A DNA stretch of 15,466 bases from an uncultured Collinsella sp. (lineage in GTDB: Bacteria > Actinomycetota > Coriobacteriia > Coriobacteriales > Coriobacteriaceae), in contig CABUXM010000050.1 of assembly GCA_902495545.1 (NCBI GenBank), positions 1 to 15,466 of the forward strand. Reading direction: 5' to 3'. The notes under the pieces were generated by a model. That model did not search any database and was not told where the DNA came from. It saw only the letters and a program-made list of their open reading frames with translations. The position numbers and the translations under genes were made by a program. Shown here piece after piece: positions 6,021-13,249 of this stretch (its first letter is position 1; each line of letters opens with the position of its first letter).

Positions 6021-6390
6021 TACCAATCAAGATAAGACCGCTCGTGCGCCGCGCCTGACGATTGACCAGAGCGCTGCGCCGACAAGCGAGCCTGTTGATT
6101 CCAAAGCAGAGGCTACCGAGTTGCAAGACGCGGCAGCTGCGGATTTTGACGAGGCTATGGGTCTCATCAAGGGTACGGGCGCTGCCATCTGGAGCTATGC
6201 TGTGCGTCATCCCAACACCACGCTCGGTGCCGTCGCTGGCTTTATCCTCGCCGTGTTGGTGCTCACGTTGGGCCTGTGGGACACGCTCGTCATTGCATTC
6301 TTCGTGCTGATCGGCGCTGTGATCGGCCAAATTCGCGACGGCGAGAACGGGATCGTCAACTTCTTCGGCCGTCTGTTTAGCGGCCGCTAA
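6013..6390 (+). CDS. DUF2273 small membrane protein of the Asp23 operon
   Basis: A 125-residue protein with a hydrophilic, Ala/Asp/Glu-rich N-terminus (1-60) and two closely spaced membrane segments (about 69-88 and 90-106). It ends in the DUF2273-like tail GQIRDGENGIVNFFGRLFSGR. DUF2273 proteins are usually only about 60 residues and occur between amaP and asp23 genes; the extra N-terminal half here is unusual. The start is GTG 6013, with GGAGG at 6002-6006 inside the end of amaP and an 8-nt overlap with that gene. The frame is open further upstream (from 5800) but that part is antisense-quality shadow of amaP. Its function is unknown; it is probably part of the membrane-anchored Asp23 complex. 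Confidence 0.87.
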   Translation: MSDTNQDKTARAPRLTIDQSAAPTSEPVDSKAEATELQDAAAADFDEAMGLIKGTGAAIWSYAVRHPNTTLGAVAGFILAVLVLTLGLWDTLVIAFFVLIGAVIGQIRDGENGIVNFFGRLFSGR

Positions 6391-6434
6391 TATGTATTCG
6401 ACTGTCGCATCCGCGGCAGGCATAAGGAGGAACC

Positions 6435-6956
6435 ATGGCTTTTAATACGAAGGTCGATGTGGCCGATACCGAGCTCGAGGCAGACGAGACCGTCACCGCC
6501 GAGGCCGAGGACGTAACGCTCGAGGACGAGGCGCTCGTCGAGGCCGAGCCCGCCGATGATGCGGACGAGGATGATGAGGAAACGGACGAGTCCGAGGACT
6601 CGCTGACCTATTCCAACGGCGTGATCGAGAAGATCGTTGCCATGGCCACCCGCGAGGTTCCGCACGTTCTGGGCATGAAGGGTAACCTCATGCATTTTGT
6701 GCAGGAGCAGTTTGGTGCCGAGAATCTGACCAAGGGCGTGACGGTCGAGGTCACCGATGACAATCGCGTGGTCGTCAACATCTCCGTCATTATCGAGTAC
6801 GGCGCCTATGCGCCCGCGATCTTTGACGATGTCAAGGCGCGTGTCACCGAGCGCCTTGCCGCGATGACCGGCCTTGAGGTGGCGGGCGTCAACCTGCGCA
6901 TCGAGGACGTCATCACCCCCGAGGAGTACGAGCACCGCACCAGCCAGCACGAGTAA
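6435..6956 (+). CDS. Asp23/Gls24 family envelope stress protein
   Basis: A 173-residue Asp23-domain protein. In Staphylococcus, Asp23 is an abundant membrane-associated protein held by AmaP and linked to cell-wall stress; the same arrangement is implied here. The domain covers about residues 56-165, with LTYSNGVIEKIVAMATREVPHVLGM at the start and VTVEVTDDNRVVVNISVIIEYGAYAPAIFDDVKARV in the middle. Residues 9-56 form a very acidic extension (runs of Glu and Asp, few positive charges), which is likely disordered. AAGGAGG ends 4 nt before the ATG. It is the last gene of the operon; a repeat stem-loop begins inside the stop codon and a terminator follows at 7010. Confidence 0.93.
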   Translation: MAFNTKVDVADTELEADETVTAEAEDVTLEDEALVEAEPADDADEDDEETDESEDSLTYSNGVIEKIVAMATREVPHVLGMKGNLMHFVQEQFGAENLTKGVTVEVTDDNRVVVNISVIIEYGAYAPAIFDDVKARVTERLAAMTGLEVAGVNLRIEDVITPEEYEHRTSQHE

Positions 6957-7009
6957 CCTTCCAAAAAGGGACAGGTTTGTTTTGGCAGGTTTTATCTGCG
7001 AAAACGTTA
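6955..7009 (+). repeat. Dispersed stem-loop repeat, copy B (plus orientation)
   Basis: 6961-7009 is 46/49 identical to copy A at 2077-2125 in opposite orientation. A 12-bp stem forms between AACCTTCCAAAA (6955-6966) and TTTTGGCAGGTT (6980-6991) with one mismatch. The loop carries GGGACAGG (6968-6975). The left arm begins at the second base of the Asp23 stop codon, so the element abuts the gene with no spacer. Confidence 0.85.
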
Positions 7010-7052
7010 AACGGCCGACCGCGCAAGCAAAAGCGTGGCCGGCCGTTATTTG
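7010..7052 (+). terminator. Rho-independent terminator of the amaP-DUF2273-asp23 operon
   Basis: AACGGCCGACC (7010-7020) pairs with GGCCGGCCGTT (7037-7047) with one A-C mismatch, and the stem can be extended inward (GCGC/GCGT). TTATTTGT follows. It lies directly after repeat copy B. Confidence 0.7.
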
Positions 7053-7075
7053 TATGCCCCCCGATGTGGGCATAC
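7052..7075 (+). other. Second hairpin after the asp23 operon
   Basis: GTATGCCC (7052-7059) and GGGCATAC (7068-7075) form a perfect 8-bp stem with an 8-nt loop, one base downstream of the terminator T-rich tail. It could be a backup terminator or an operator upstream of the YitT gene; no T-tract follows. Confidence 0.4.
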
Positions 7076-7164
7076 CACTCGTCTAACTAGGGGTTGCAAT
7101 CGTCGCGTTCCGCGTTACCCTAATGGGCACATTGTTTCCAAATTGTTAACGAGGGGTTGCCGTA

Positions 7165-8187
7165 ATGGCTGACGAGCACGAAACAGAAAGCCAGGCATGG
7201 GCGATTGAGGCTGCCGCGGCAGAGGCGGCATCGCGAGCTGCCGAGGAGGTACATCGTCCTCCCGTGGTGCCGATGGAGCGCGTGGTTGATCGCACCGATA
7301 TCGAGCGCGGCGAGCGTGCCGGCCAAAAGCGTAGCCAGGAGCCAGGCTTCCCGCGCTTTTTCGCCGAGCTCAATCTGGGCCTGATTCTTACGGCTTTTGC
7401 CATCGTTGCGTTTAAAACCCCTAATCACTTTGCTTTTGGCGGCACCTCGGGCGTGTCGGTTATTCTGTCCACGCTGTTCCCGACCCTGCCCGTCGGCGTC
7501 TTTATGTGGATTATCAACGCGGTTCTCGTCGTTTTGGGCTTTATCTTTTTGGAGCGCAAGGCAATTCTGTGGAGTTTCTTCGCCTCGTTTGCGCTGTCCG
7601 CCTATGTTTCGCTTTTCGAGCTCTTTATCCCGACCAGTGTCTCGATGACGGGCGATATGTGGCTCGACCTGTGCTTTGCCGTGATTCTGCCGGCGCTCGG
7701 CAGCGCCATCGTCTTTGATATCGGCGCCTCGACGGGCGGCACGGACATCCTCGCTATGATCCTCAAACGCCGTACCACACTCGAGATTGGTCGCGCGCTG
7801 TTGCTGGTCGATATCGGCATCGTGACCATCGCGGCCTTTTTGTATGGTCCGCGTATCGGTCTGTATTGCGTGCTCGGCCTGTTTGCCAAGACGCTTGTGG
7901 TCGACAAGGCCATCGAGAGCATTCATCTTCGTAAGGTCTGCACGATCATTTGTTCCGAGCCCCTTAAGGTCGAGGAGTTTATCGTCAAGCATCTCAACCG
8001 CACGGCGACCATCAGTCGCGGCTACGGTGCCTTCTCGGGCAAGTGCGTGACGGTGATCATGAGCGTGCTGAGCCGTCGCGAGGCCGTGCAGCTGCGCCGT
8101 TATGCGCGCGAGGTCGATCCGGGTGCCTTTATCACGATCGTCGACAGCTCCGAGATCGTCGGCAAGGGTTTCCGCGGAACGAACTAA
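7165..8187 (+). CDS. YitT family membrane protein (DUF161 + DUF2179)
   Basis: A 340-residue YitT-family protein. The membrane part (about 66-245) has five or six hydrophobic segments and the family motifs FGGTSGVSVI (91-100) and STGGTDILA (189-197). The cytosolic DUF2179 domain (about 255-338) ends in the typical DSSEIVGKGF. The role of the family is not firmly known; members are often called putative transporters. Unusual here is a hydrophilic N-terminal extension of about 60 residues, Ala/Glu-rich then Arg-rich, before the first membrane segment. GAGGGG at 7151-7156 lies 8 nt before the ATG, and no internal start has a comparable ribosome site. The gene follows the asp23 terminator and is probably transcribed from its own promoter in the preceding gap. 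Confidence 0.92.
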   Translation: MADEHETESQAWAIEAAAAEAASRAAEEVHRPPVVPMERVVDRTDIERGERAGQKRSQEPGFPRFFAELNLGLILTAFAIVAFKTPNHFAFGGTSGVSVILSTLFPTLPVGVFMWIINAVLVVLGFIFLERKAILWSFFASFALSAYVSLFELFIPTSVSMTGDMWLDLCFAVILPALGSAIVFDIGASTGGTDILAMILKRRTTLEIGRALLLVDIGIVTIAAFLYGPRIGLYCVLGLFAKTLVVDKAIESIHLRKVCTIICSEPLKVEEFIVKHLNRTATISRGYGAFSGKCVTVIMSVLSRREAVQLRRYAREVDPGAFITIVDSSEIVGKGFRGTN

Positions 8188-8231
8188 CGCGGACGCACTC
8201 ATCAAACAATCGAAAAGCGCCTCGCGCGTTG

Positions 8232-8256
8232 CAAATACGTCATCTAAGAGTATTTG
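8232..8256 (+). promoter_or_regulatory. Inverted repeat, possible operator upstream of the DUF4013 gene
   Basis: CAAATAC (8232-8238) and GTATTTG (8250-8256) form a perfect 7-bp inverted repeat with an 11-nt spacer, about 15 nt upstream of the GATAAT box at 8271. An AT-rich dyad with spacing near one helical turn is a plausible regulator site. A weak hairpin is the alternative. Confidence 0.4.
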
Positions 8257-8270
8257 TCCCCACATTGGGC

Positions 8271-8283
8271 GATAATGATGCCA
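8271..8283 (+). promoter_or_regulatory. Possible -10 region of the zinc-ribbon/DUF4013 gene
   Basis: GATAAT at 8271-8276, within ATAATGATGCCA (8272-8283), matches the box before amaP (ATAATGATGCGA) at 11 of 12 positions. It is 61 nt before the chosen start codon. No convincing -35 is visible. Confidence 0.4.
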
Positions 8284-8337
8284 ATGACATCGTTTGCGAT
8301 CCAGGTGATTCGCTCTAGATACGAAGGGATGATTTCG

Positions 8338-9624
8338 ATGTTCTGTTCGCAGTGTGGCGCCCCCATGGGCGATAACGACAAGTTCTGCGGCGTGTGTGGT
8401 GCCCCCAATGCCGGTGCTGCAGCTTCCGCCCCTCAGGGTCAGCCTCAGCCTCAGCAGTTTGTTCCTCAACCTGTCGCGAACGCGTCCAAGGGCTGCACGG
8501 CTCAGGCGTTTGAGGATATGACCAAGACTCCGGGCGTGCTGCAGCGCGTGTGCCAGATTGCCTTTTTGCCGGCGCTTATCTGTGTCGTGTCGGTACTCGT
8601 GCTGTTCATCCCCGTTATCGGCGGTATTGCGGCTGCCATCGGCTTTTTGGCTGCCTACGTGGCGAGCGTGTGCGGTTCGGGCTTTGGCATCGAGTGGGGT
8701 CGCGACCTGTCGCTTAAGATCGATGACGGCATGGGTCGTCCGTTGATGCGTTCCACGTCGTTTGGTCTCGGAATCTTTTCGAGCGTTATTTCGGTCGTGC
8801 TCGAGGTTATCGCTGCCATTCCCATTATCGGTGTAGTGCTTTCGCTGGTGGAGGGCGTGGTAATTGGCGCCGCGGGCTCGTATTCTTATTACGGCTCTTA
8901 TGCGCTCGAGGCTGCGCTGTTTGGCTCGCTTGGCCTGCTTGTCCTGGCGCTAATTGCCTCGGCGATTCTGGGTGTCTTCTTTAAGATGTTCGCCGACATT
9001 GCCGTGATGCACTTTGCGGTGACCGGGCGCGTCGAGAGCGCGTTTTCGCTCGATAAGGTCTGGGCGGCCTTTAAGCACAACAAGACCAAGCTGTTCTGTG
9101 CTTCGTTCCTTCCCGAGTTTTTGACGGGCCTGGTCGCCAACGTTGTCACATGGATCTTGACGGTCGTCTTTGGCGCCATTGCCTCTGTCGGTATGTATAG
9201 CTACTACTATCGTCCTACGGGTATTGAGGCAATTGTTACCGGCGGTGGCGTCACGCTCGCGCTGTTCTTGGTGCTGGTCGCTTTCGTCACCGTATTTCTT
9301 ACGGTCTTTGGCAAGATGCTCAAGCACCGTGCCGTTGGCTATTGGGCCGCACGCTATGCAAGCGAGTGGGCCGATGAGGATAAGGACGACGTCCTGACTT
9401 TTGTGTTGCCCTTCGAGAAGAAGTCCACCCCTTCGGGTCACGGTGCTCCGGATGCTTCGCCGGCACCTGCACCCGCTCCCGCGACCGAGCTTGAGCCGGC
9501 GCCCGAGCCTGAGACGGCATCTGAGCCCGAGCCTGCGCCTGAGCCTGAGCCTGAGCCTGAGCCGGCACCTGCACCTGAGTCGGCGTCCGAGCCAAGCTCC
9601 GACGAGGAACCTCAGGACGAGTAG
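8338..9624 (+). CDS. Zinc-ribbon DUF4013-like membrane protein with Pro/Glu-rich tail
   Basis: A 428-residue protein in three parts. Residues 1-22 form a short zinc ribbon with Cys at 3, 6, 17 and 20 (CSQCG and CGVCG knuckles). After a Gln/Pro linker, residues 70-340 carry several membrane segments (about 73-112, 143-180, 192-230, 262-290, 303-328). The soluble loop GRVESAFSLDKVWAAFKHNKTKLF (230-253) and IEWGRDLSLKIDDGMGRP (118-135) look like DUF4013. Residues 368-428 are almost only Pro, Ala, Glu, Ser and Asp. The start could be ATG 8329, but AAGGG at 8324-8328 would touch it; ATG 8338 has correct spacing and puts the first zinc Cys at residue 3. No function is known for DUF4013. The gene converges with the M20 gene downstream. 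Confidence 0.82.
   Translation: MFCSQCGAPMGDNDKFCGVCGAPNAGAAASAPQGQPQPQQFVPQPVANASKGCTAQAFEDMTKTPGVLQRVCQIAFLPALICVVSVLVLFIPVIGGIAAAIGFLAAYVASVCGSGFGIEWGRDLSLKIDDGMGRPLMRSTSFGLGIFSSVISVVLEVIAAIPIIGVVLSLVEGVVIGAAGSYSYYGSYALEAALFGSLGLLVLALIASAILGVFFKMFADIAVMHFAVTGRVESAFSLDKVWAAFKHNKTKLFCASFLPEFLTGLVANVVTWILTVVFGAIASVGMYSYYYRPTGIEAIVTGGGVTLALFLVLVAFVTVFLTVFGKMLKHRAVGYWAARYASEWADEDKDDVLTFVLPFEKKSTPSGHGAPDASPAPAPAPATELEPAPEPETASEPEPAPEPEPEPEPAPAPESASEPSSDEEPQDE
9541..9564 (+). repeat. Hexanucleotide tandem repeat in the Pro/Glu tail
   Basis: Three GAGCCT units and a fourth variant (GAGCCG) lie in tandem, encoding Glu-Pro dipeptides; related degenerate units extend on both sides. A six-base unit keeps the frame, so copy-number change would alter tail length without breaking the protein. 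Confidence 0.75.
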
Positions 9625-9638
9625 CCATGCCGTCTGCC

Positions 9639-9669
9639 ATTTGGGGACGGGGTAGAAATAGTAGAAATA
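9639..9669 (+). repeat. Repeat fragment (ATTTGGGGACGGGG) with a 9-nt tandem duplication
   Basis: ATTTGGGGACGGGG (9639-9652) resembles the fragment at 677-690 on the other strand. It is followed by two exact copies of GTAGAAATA (9652-9660 and 9661-9669). It lies in the 95-nt gap between two convergent genes. No clear terminator was found in this gap; a 12-nt perfect palindrome, ACATCGCGATGT, occurs at 9678-9689. Confidence 0.5.
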
Positions 9670-9719
9670 GCGCTTTGACATCGCGATGTGGCTATGACTG
9701 CGAGATGCCAGCGAATCGA

Positions 9720-11183
9720 CTACTCGTCGTGCTTCTCCTCGCGGCGTGCAGCAGCGCGTGCGTCGTGGATGCCCTTGATCGCGGCATGGCGAGCGGTGCG
9801 AGCATCGTGCATGGCGTCGCGCGCCTCAGCGGCTGTTGCCTTGGCAGAGCGCAGCTTGGCGGCCAAGTCGGGGTTGGTCTCGGCAACCGCGGCGATCGTG
9901 GGGCCGTCGAGCTCCTCTTGCGTGGGCTCGGCCAAAAAGTCGATAGCATACTGGGCGGCCACCATGGAGCCCTTTGCCAGCACGGTCTCGTCGATCTTGT
10001 AGAAGCAGGAATGTTGGGCGTACGTGGCACCAATCTTGGGGTTGCGCGTACCTACAAAGGCGAGCACGCCCGGCACGCGGCGCAGGTACTCCGAAAAATC
10101 CTCGCCCGAAAGCGTGCCACGGTAATGGCCTTGACCGGTGGGGCCCAGGCACTTGATTACAGCCTGACGGCAGCGCTCGCTCGAGGCGGCGTCGTTTTCG
10201 ACCTTGTAGTTGGCGATGGTGTAGTCGGTGAGCTCTGCCTCGGCGCCCAAGGCGGCCGCGGTATGCTCCACGATGCGGCGCATAAGCTCCGGCATTTCCT
10301 CGTGGGTCGAATCTCCGTAGGTGCGCACCGTGCCGGCAAGGTAGGCCGTGCCGGCGATAACGTTGCGCGCGGTGCCGCCGTGCAGCTCGCCGACGGTGAT
10401 GACAGCCGGCTCATAGGGGCTGATCTCGCGCGAGACGATGGTCTGCAGAGCGTTGACGATCTCGGCGGCAACCATAACGGCGTCGTGGCCGCGCTGGGGC
10501 ATGGCGCCGTGGCATGAGGTGCCGCGGACGTCGATGCGGAACCAGTCGGTATTGGCCATGCGCGGGCCGGGCTCGCAGCTCACGGTGCCGGCGTCGACCT
10601 CACTCCAGATGTGCGCGGCGTAGGCGCCATCGACGCCGTCGAGCACACCCGTGCCGATCATGAGCTTGGCGCCCTGGCCGTTTTCCTCGCTGGGCTGGAA
10701 GACGATGCGGACCTCGCCGTGGATGTCGTCGGTCATATGGCGCAGAATCTGCAGCGTGCCGAGCATCATGGCGATGTGGCAGTCGTGGCCGCAGGCGTGC
10801 ATGCAGCCCTCGTTGACGCTGGCAAATTCCTCGCCGGTCTGCTCGGTGACGGGCAGGGCGTCGATATCCGCACGCAGCAGGATGCGGCGGCGCGGCGTGC
10901 CGTCCTCGCGGTAGGCATCGGGCGCGGTGCCGCGAAGGGTCGCCACCAGACCCGTCTTAAGGGGACGCTCATAGGGGATATTCATGGCGTCGAGCTGGTT
11001 GGCGATGTCGGAGGTCGTGCGCTCCTCGGCAAGGCTCAGCTCCGGGTGCTTATGGAAGTGCCGGCGCTGCTTGATGATATAGGGTTCAAACTCGGTAGCG
11101 ATATCTTTGATGGCTGCGGTGACGTCGTCAGCCGCGCGAGCCTCGGTCGCCGCCATAATCTGCTGTGCCTTGGTCTTCGTCAT
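9720..11183 (-). CDS. M20 family metal-dependent amidohydrolase (hippurate hydrolase/aminoacylase type)
   Basis: A 487-residue cytosolic metallo-amidohydrolase of the M20D group, which cleaves N-acyl or amide bonds of amino-acid conjugates. Metal-site motifs are intact: HACGHDCH at residues 129-136 (Cys131 and His133 as ligands), PSEENGQGA at 164-172 (the Glu pair), AAHIW with His191, and AQHSCFY with His391. SCHGAMPQRGHDA (224-235) and LSGEDFSEYL (358-367) are further family motifs. Residues after about 418 form a charged helical extension rich in Ala, Arg and Glu, ending KHDE, not needed for the fold. The start is the ATG whose complement is 11181-11183, with AAGGAG 10 nt upstream. The frame stays open to 11918, but that part is antisense to the next gene. 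Substrate is unknown; N-acyl amino acids, hippurate and peptide conjugates are all possible. Confidence 0.95.
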   Translation of the reverse strand: MTKTKAQQIMAATEARAADDVTAAIKDIATEFEPYIIKQRRHFHKHPELSLAEERTTSDIANQLDAMNIPYERPLKTGLVATLRGTAPDAYREDGTPRRRILLRADIDALPVTEQTGEEFASVNEGCMHACGHDCHIAMMLGTLQILRHMTDDIHGEVRIVFQPSEENGQGAKLMIGTGVLDGVDGAYAAHIWSEVDAGTVSCEPGPRMANTDWFRIDVRGTSCHGAMPQRGHDAVMVAAEIVNALQTIVSREISPYEPAVITVGELHGGTARNVIAGTAYLAGTVRTYGDSTHEEMPELMRRIVEHTAAALGAEAELTDYTIANYKVENDAASSERCRQAVIKCLGPTGQGHYRGTLSGEDFSEYLRRVPGVLAFVGTRNPKIGATYAQHSCFYKIDETVLAKGSMVAAQYAIDFLAEPTQEELDGPTIAAVAETNPDLAAKLRSAKATAAEARDAMHDARTARHAAIKGIHDARAAARREEKHDE

Positions 11184-11351
11184 GGTCGATTTGCTCCTTG
11201 CTGGGTTGATCGCAAAATCGTACAGGCTCTCTCCAGTATGCCACCTGCCGCTAGGGCTGGTAAAGTTGCCGTTTGCCGCTTGGGGTTTTGTTACAAGGGC
11301 GGGGGAGTACACTCGGGGGTGTTGAATTTCCTGCCAGAGATGGGGATGCCC
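11184..11351. promoter_or_regulatory. Shared divergent intergenic region of the two amidohydrolase genes
   Basis: This 168-nt gap must hold both promoters. On - there is TACGAT (complement of 11217-11222), 33 nt before the M20 start codon. On +, TTGCCG (11266-11271) with TTACAA (11291-11296) is possible but its 19-nt spacer is long. TACACT (11308-11313) is another -10-like string. None is convincing. Shared control of the two genes is inferred from the arrangement only. Confidence 0.35.
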
Positions 11352-12989
11352 ATGCAACATATCGATCGGATTATCCGCTCCAAGAACGTCTTTACCGCGC
11401 AAGACGGCATCGATACCGCCCGCGAGCTGGCGATTGCCATCGCAGGCGACCGTATCGTCGCAGTCGGTGCGCCCGATGACGTGATCGCCGCCGCTCCCGC
11501 CGCCACGTCGGTTATCGACTACGGCGAGCAGTTTGTCTGCCCCGGTTTCCATGACGCTCATCTGCACTTCTTCCATACCTCGGTCGGTTCCTCGCCGTAC
11601 ATGCTTATGGATATGGGCACGTCCGAGGCGGCGCTGGTGCAACATGCGCTCGAGTTTTCCCAGGACCTGCCCGATGACGCTTGGGTTGTGACGCAGGGCT
11701 GGCGCGACTACCGTTGGGACCCGCCCGAGCATCCTACCAAGGCGTCGCTCGATGCGGCATTCCCCGATCGTCCCTGCGTTATGTATTCGGGCGACGGGCA
11801 TACGCTTTGGCTCAACAGCCGCGCACTCGAGGCGCTCGGCGTCACACGCGACAGCGAGCCGCCAGCGGGCGGCAGCTACGACAAGGATGCAAACGGCGAG
11901 CTCACGGGCATTGCTCACGAGGCGGCTGCCATGCAGCTGCTACCGCGCTGCCTGGAGTGGCTGGGCGAGGACCGCATCGCGAGCGCTTACGCCGACCAGA
12001 TGAAGCGTATGGCCGAGCAGGGCATCACCTCGATCTGCGATATGTCGCTCATGCCCATGCCGGGCTGCGATTTTATCCGCGACGACGTCTACGACAAACT
12101 GCAGGCAGCCGGCAAACTGGGCATCCGAGCCCATCTATTCCCCACACTGCTGGATGACCAATCGCGCTTAGAAGAACTGCAGACCCGCTACGCGAACAAC
12201 GCGCTGCTCTCGGCGCCTGGTTTTAAGCAGTTCTTCGATGGCGTGTCGAGCGAACACACGGCATATCTCACCGAGCCCTATACCAATCCGCGCTTCCCGG
12301 GCGACCAGGGCCGTCTGACGGTTCCGGCTGAGCGCATGCGCAAACTGGTTCTGGCGGCCGCGGAGCGCGGTCACACCGTGCGCATCCACGTCATTGGTGA
12401 CGGTGCGATTCATGCCGCGCTGGATATCTTCGAGGAAGCGGCCGACCTGTACGGCCTGCCCCAGCACGGTCATAACACGCTTGAGCATCTGGAGAACCTC
12501 TTGCCCGAGGACATCGACCGCCTGCGCAAGCTCGACGTGGTTGCCTCGAGCCAGCCCTGCCATATCACGCTCGACCCGGGTGGTCCGGAGCGCGACCTGG
12601 GCTTGGAGCGCAGCCGCATCATGTGGCCGTTCGCAACCTATAAGCAGCGCGGCATTCGCCAAGCCTTCGGTACCGACAGCCCCATCACAGCTGTTACCAG
12701 CATGAACGTGCTCTACACGGCTATCACGCGCCAGGACCCCAAAAGCCACTGGCCCGAGGGCGGCTGGCTGCCGAGCGAGCGCATCGATGCGGCAACAGCC
12801 CTGCGCAACTACACCCTGGGCAGCGCCTACGCGGCAGGCGACGAGCAAAACCTCGGCAGCCTGGAACTCGGCAAATACGCCGATCTGGTAGTCCTGGACC
12901 AAAACCCGCTCACCGTTGACCCCCAAGACCTCCAGGCCACAAAAGTTCAGGCCACCTACCTGGCAGGTAACTTGATTTACGAGCGCTAA
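11352..12989 (+). CDS. YtcJ-type metal-dependent amidohydrolase (Amidohydro_3)
   Basis: A 545-residue amidohydrolase-superfamily enzyme of the YtcJ/Amidohydro_3 type, expected to be a cytosolic metallohydrolase acting on C-N bonds; the substrate is not predictable. Motifs in order: VCPGFHDAHLH (62-72) with the HxH metal pair at His70 and His72; FKQFFDG (291-297) with Lys292; IHVIGDGAIH (345-354) with His346; NTLEHLE (375-381) with His379; FGTDSPIT (439-446) with Asp442; and the C-terminal ELGKYADLVVLDQNPL (505-520). Close in-frame ATGs at 11340, 11346 and 11352 compete. GGGGA at 11342-11346 favours 11352; using 11340 adds four residues. It is divergent from the M20 gene and followed by a strong terminator. 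Confidence 0.93.
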   Translation: MQHIDRIIRSKNVFTAQDGIDTARELAIAIAGDRIVAVGAPDDVIAAAPAATSVIDYGEQFVCPGFHDAHLHFFHTSVGSSPYMLMDMGTSEAALVQHALEFSQDLPDDAWVVTQGWRDYRWDPPEHPTKASLDAAFPDRPCVMYSGDGHTLWLNSRALEALGVTRDSEPPAGGSYDKDANGELTGIAHEAAAMQLLPRCLEWLGEDRIASAYADQMKRMAEQGITSICDMSLMPMPGCDFIRDDVYDKLQAAGKLGIRAHLFPTLLDDQSRLEELQTRYANNALLSAPGFKQFFDGVSSEHTAYLTEPYTNPRFPGDQGRLTVPAERMRKLVLAAAERGHTVRIHVIGDGAIHAALDIFEEAADLYGLPQHGHNTLEHLENLLPEDIDRLRKLDVVASSQPCHITLDPGGPERDLGLERSRIMWPFATYKQRGIRQAFGTDSPITAVTSMNVLYTAITRQDPKSHWPEGGWLPSERIDAATALRNYTLGSAYAAGDEQNLGSLELGKYADLVVLDQNPLTVDPQDLQATKVQATYLAGNLIYER

Positions 12990-13011
12990 GTATTCATGCC
13001 GTACCGTTAAG

Positions 13012-13060
13012 CGCGGCTCGGACAGCCTATTTTGGGATAGCGCTCGAGTCGCGTTTGTTT
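13012..13060 (+). terminator. Rho-independent terminator of the YtcJ-type amidohydrolase gene
   Basis: CGCGGCTCG (13012-13020) pairs with CGAGTCGCG (13045-13053), all paired including one G-U. An inner stem, AGCCTAT with ATAGCGCT, carries one bulged base. TTTGTTT follows at once (13054-13060). It lies 23 nt after the stop codon. Confidence 0.78.
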
Positions 13061-13105
13061 GCCGGTGGGGATTTGTTAGGAGCGTCCCCGCTCTGATGGA
13101 TTTGG

Positions 13106-13135
13106 GCGCAGGGCGGATGCGCCGCTGCCCTGCGC
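13106..13135 (+). other. Perfect 9-bp GC hairpin
   Basis: GCGCAGGGC (13106-13114) and GCCCTGCGC (13127-13135) are perfect reverse complements with a 12-nt loop. A tight 5-bp hairpin (13080-13084 with 13089-13093) lies just upstream. Neither has a T-tract, so these look like structural elements rather than terminators. Confidence 0.45.
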
Positions 13136-13249
13136 GCTCAATTTGGACATCAGCAATGCTGCCTCTTGGTGTTTTGCATACTTCCCATTACAGATTGCAT
13201 AAAAAGGCTGGGATATTCTTCCTGATCCTGATGTACCCCCGCCCGTGCC

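Noticed and set aside
9720..11918. A 732-codon - strand frame extending the M20 gene upstream to 11918
   Set aside because: The ribosome site and the family N-terminus place the start at 11183. The upstream part is antisense to the YtcJ-type gene.
10611..12989. A 792-codon + strand open frame covering the YtcJ-type gene and much of the M20 gene antisense
   Set aside because: The part before about 11340 is antisense to a clear M20 gene with intact metal motifs. High-GC codon bias removes stops from the opposite frame. Only the part from 11352 is a gene.
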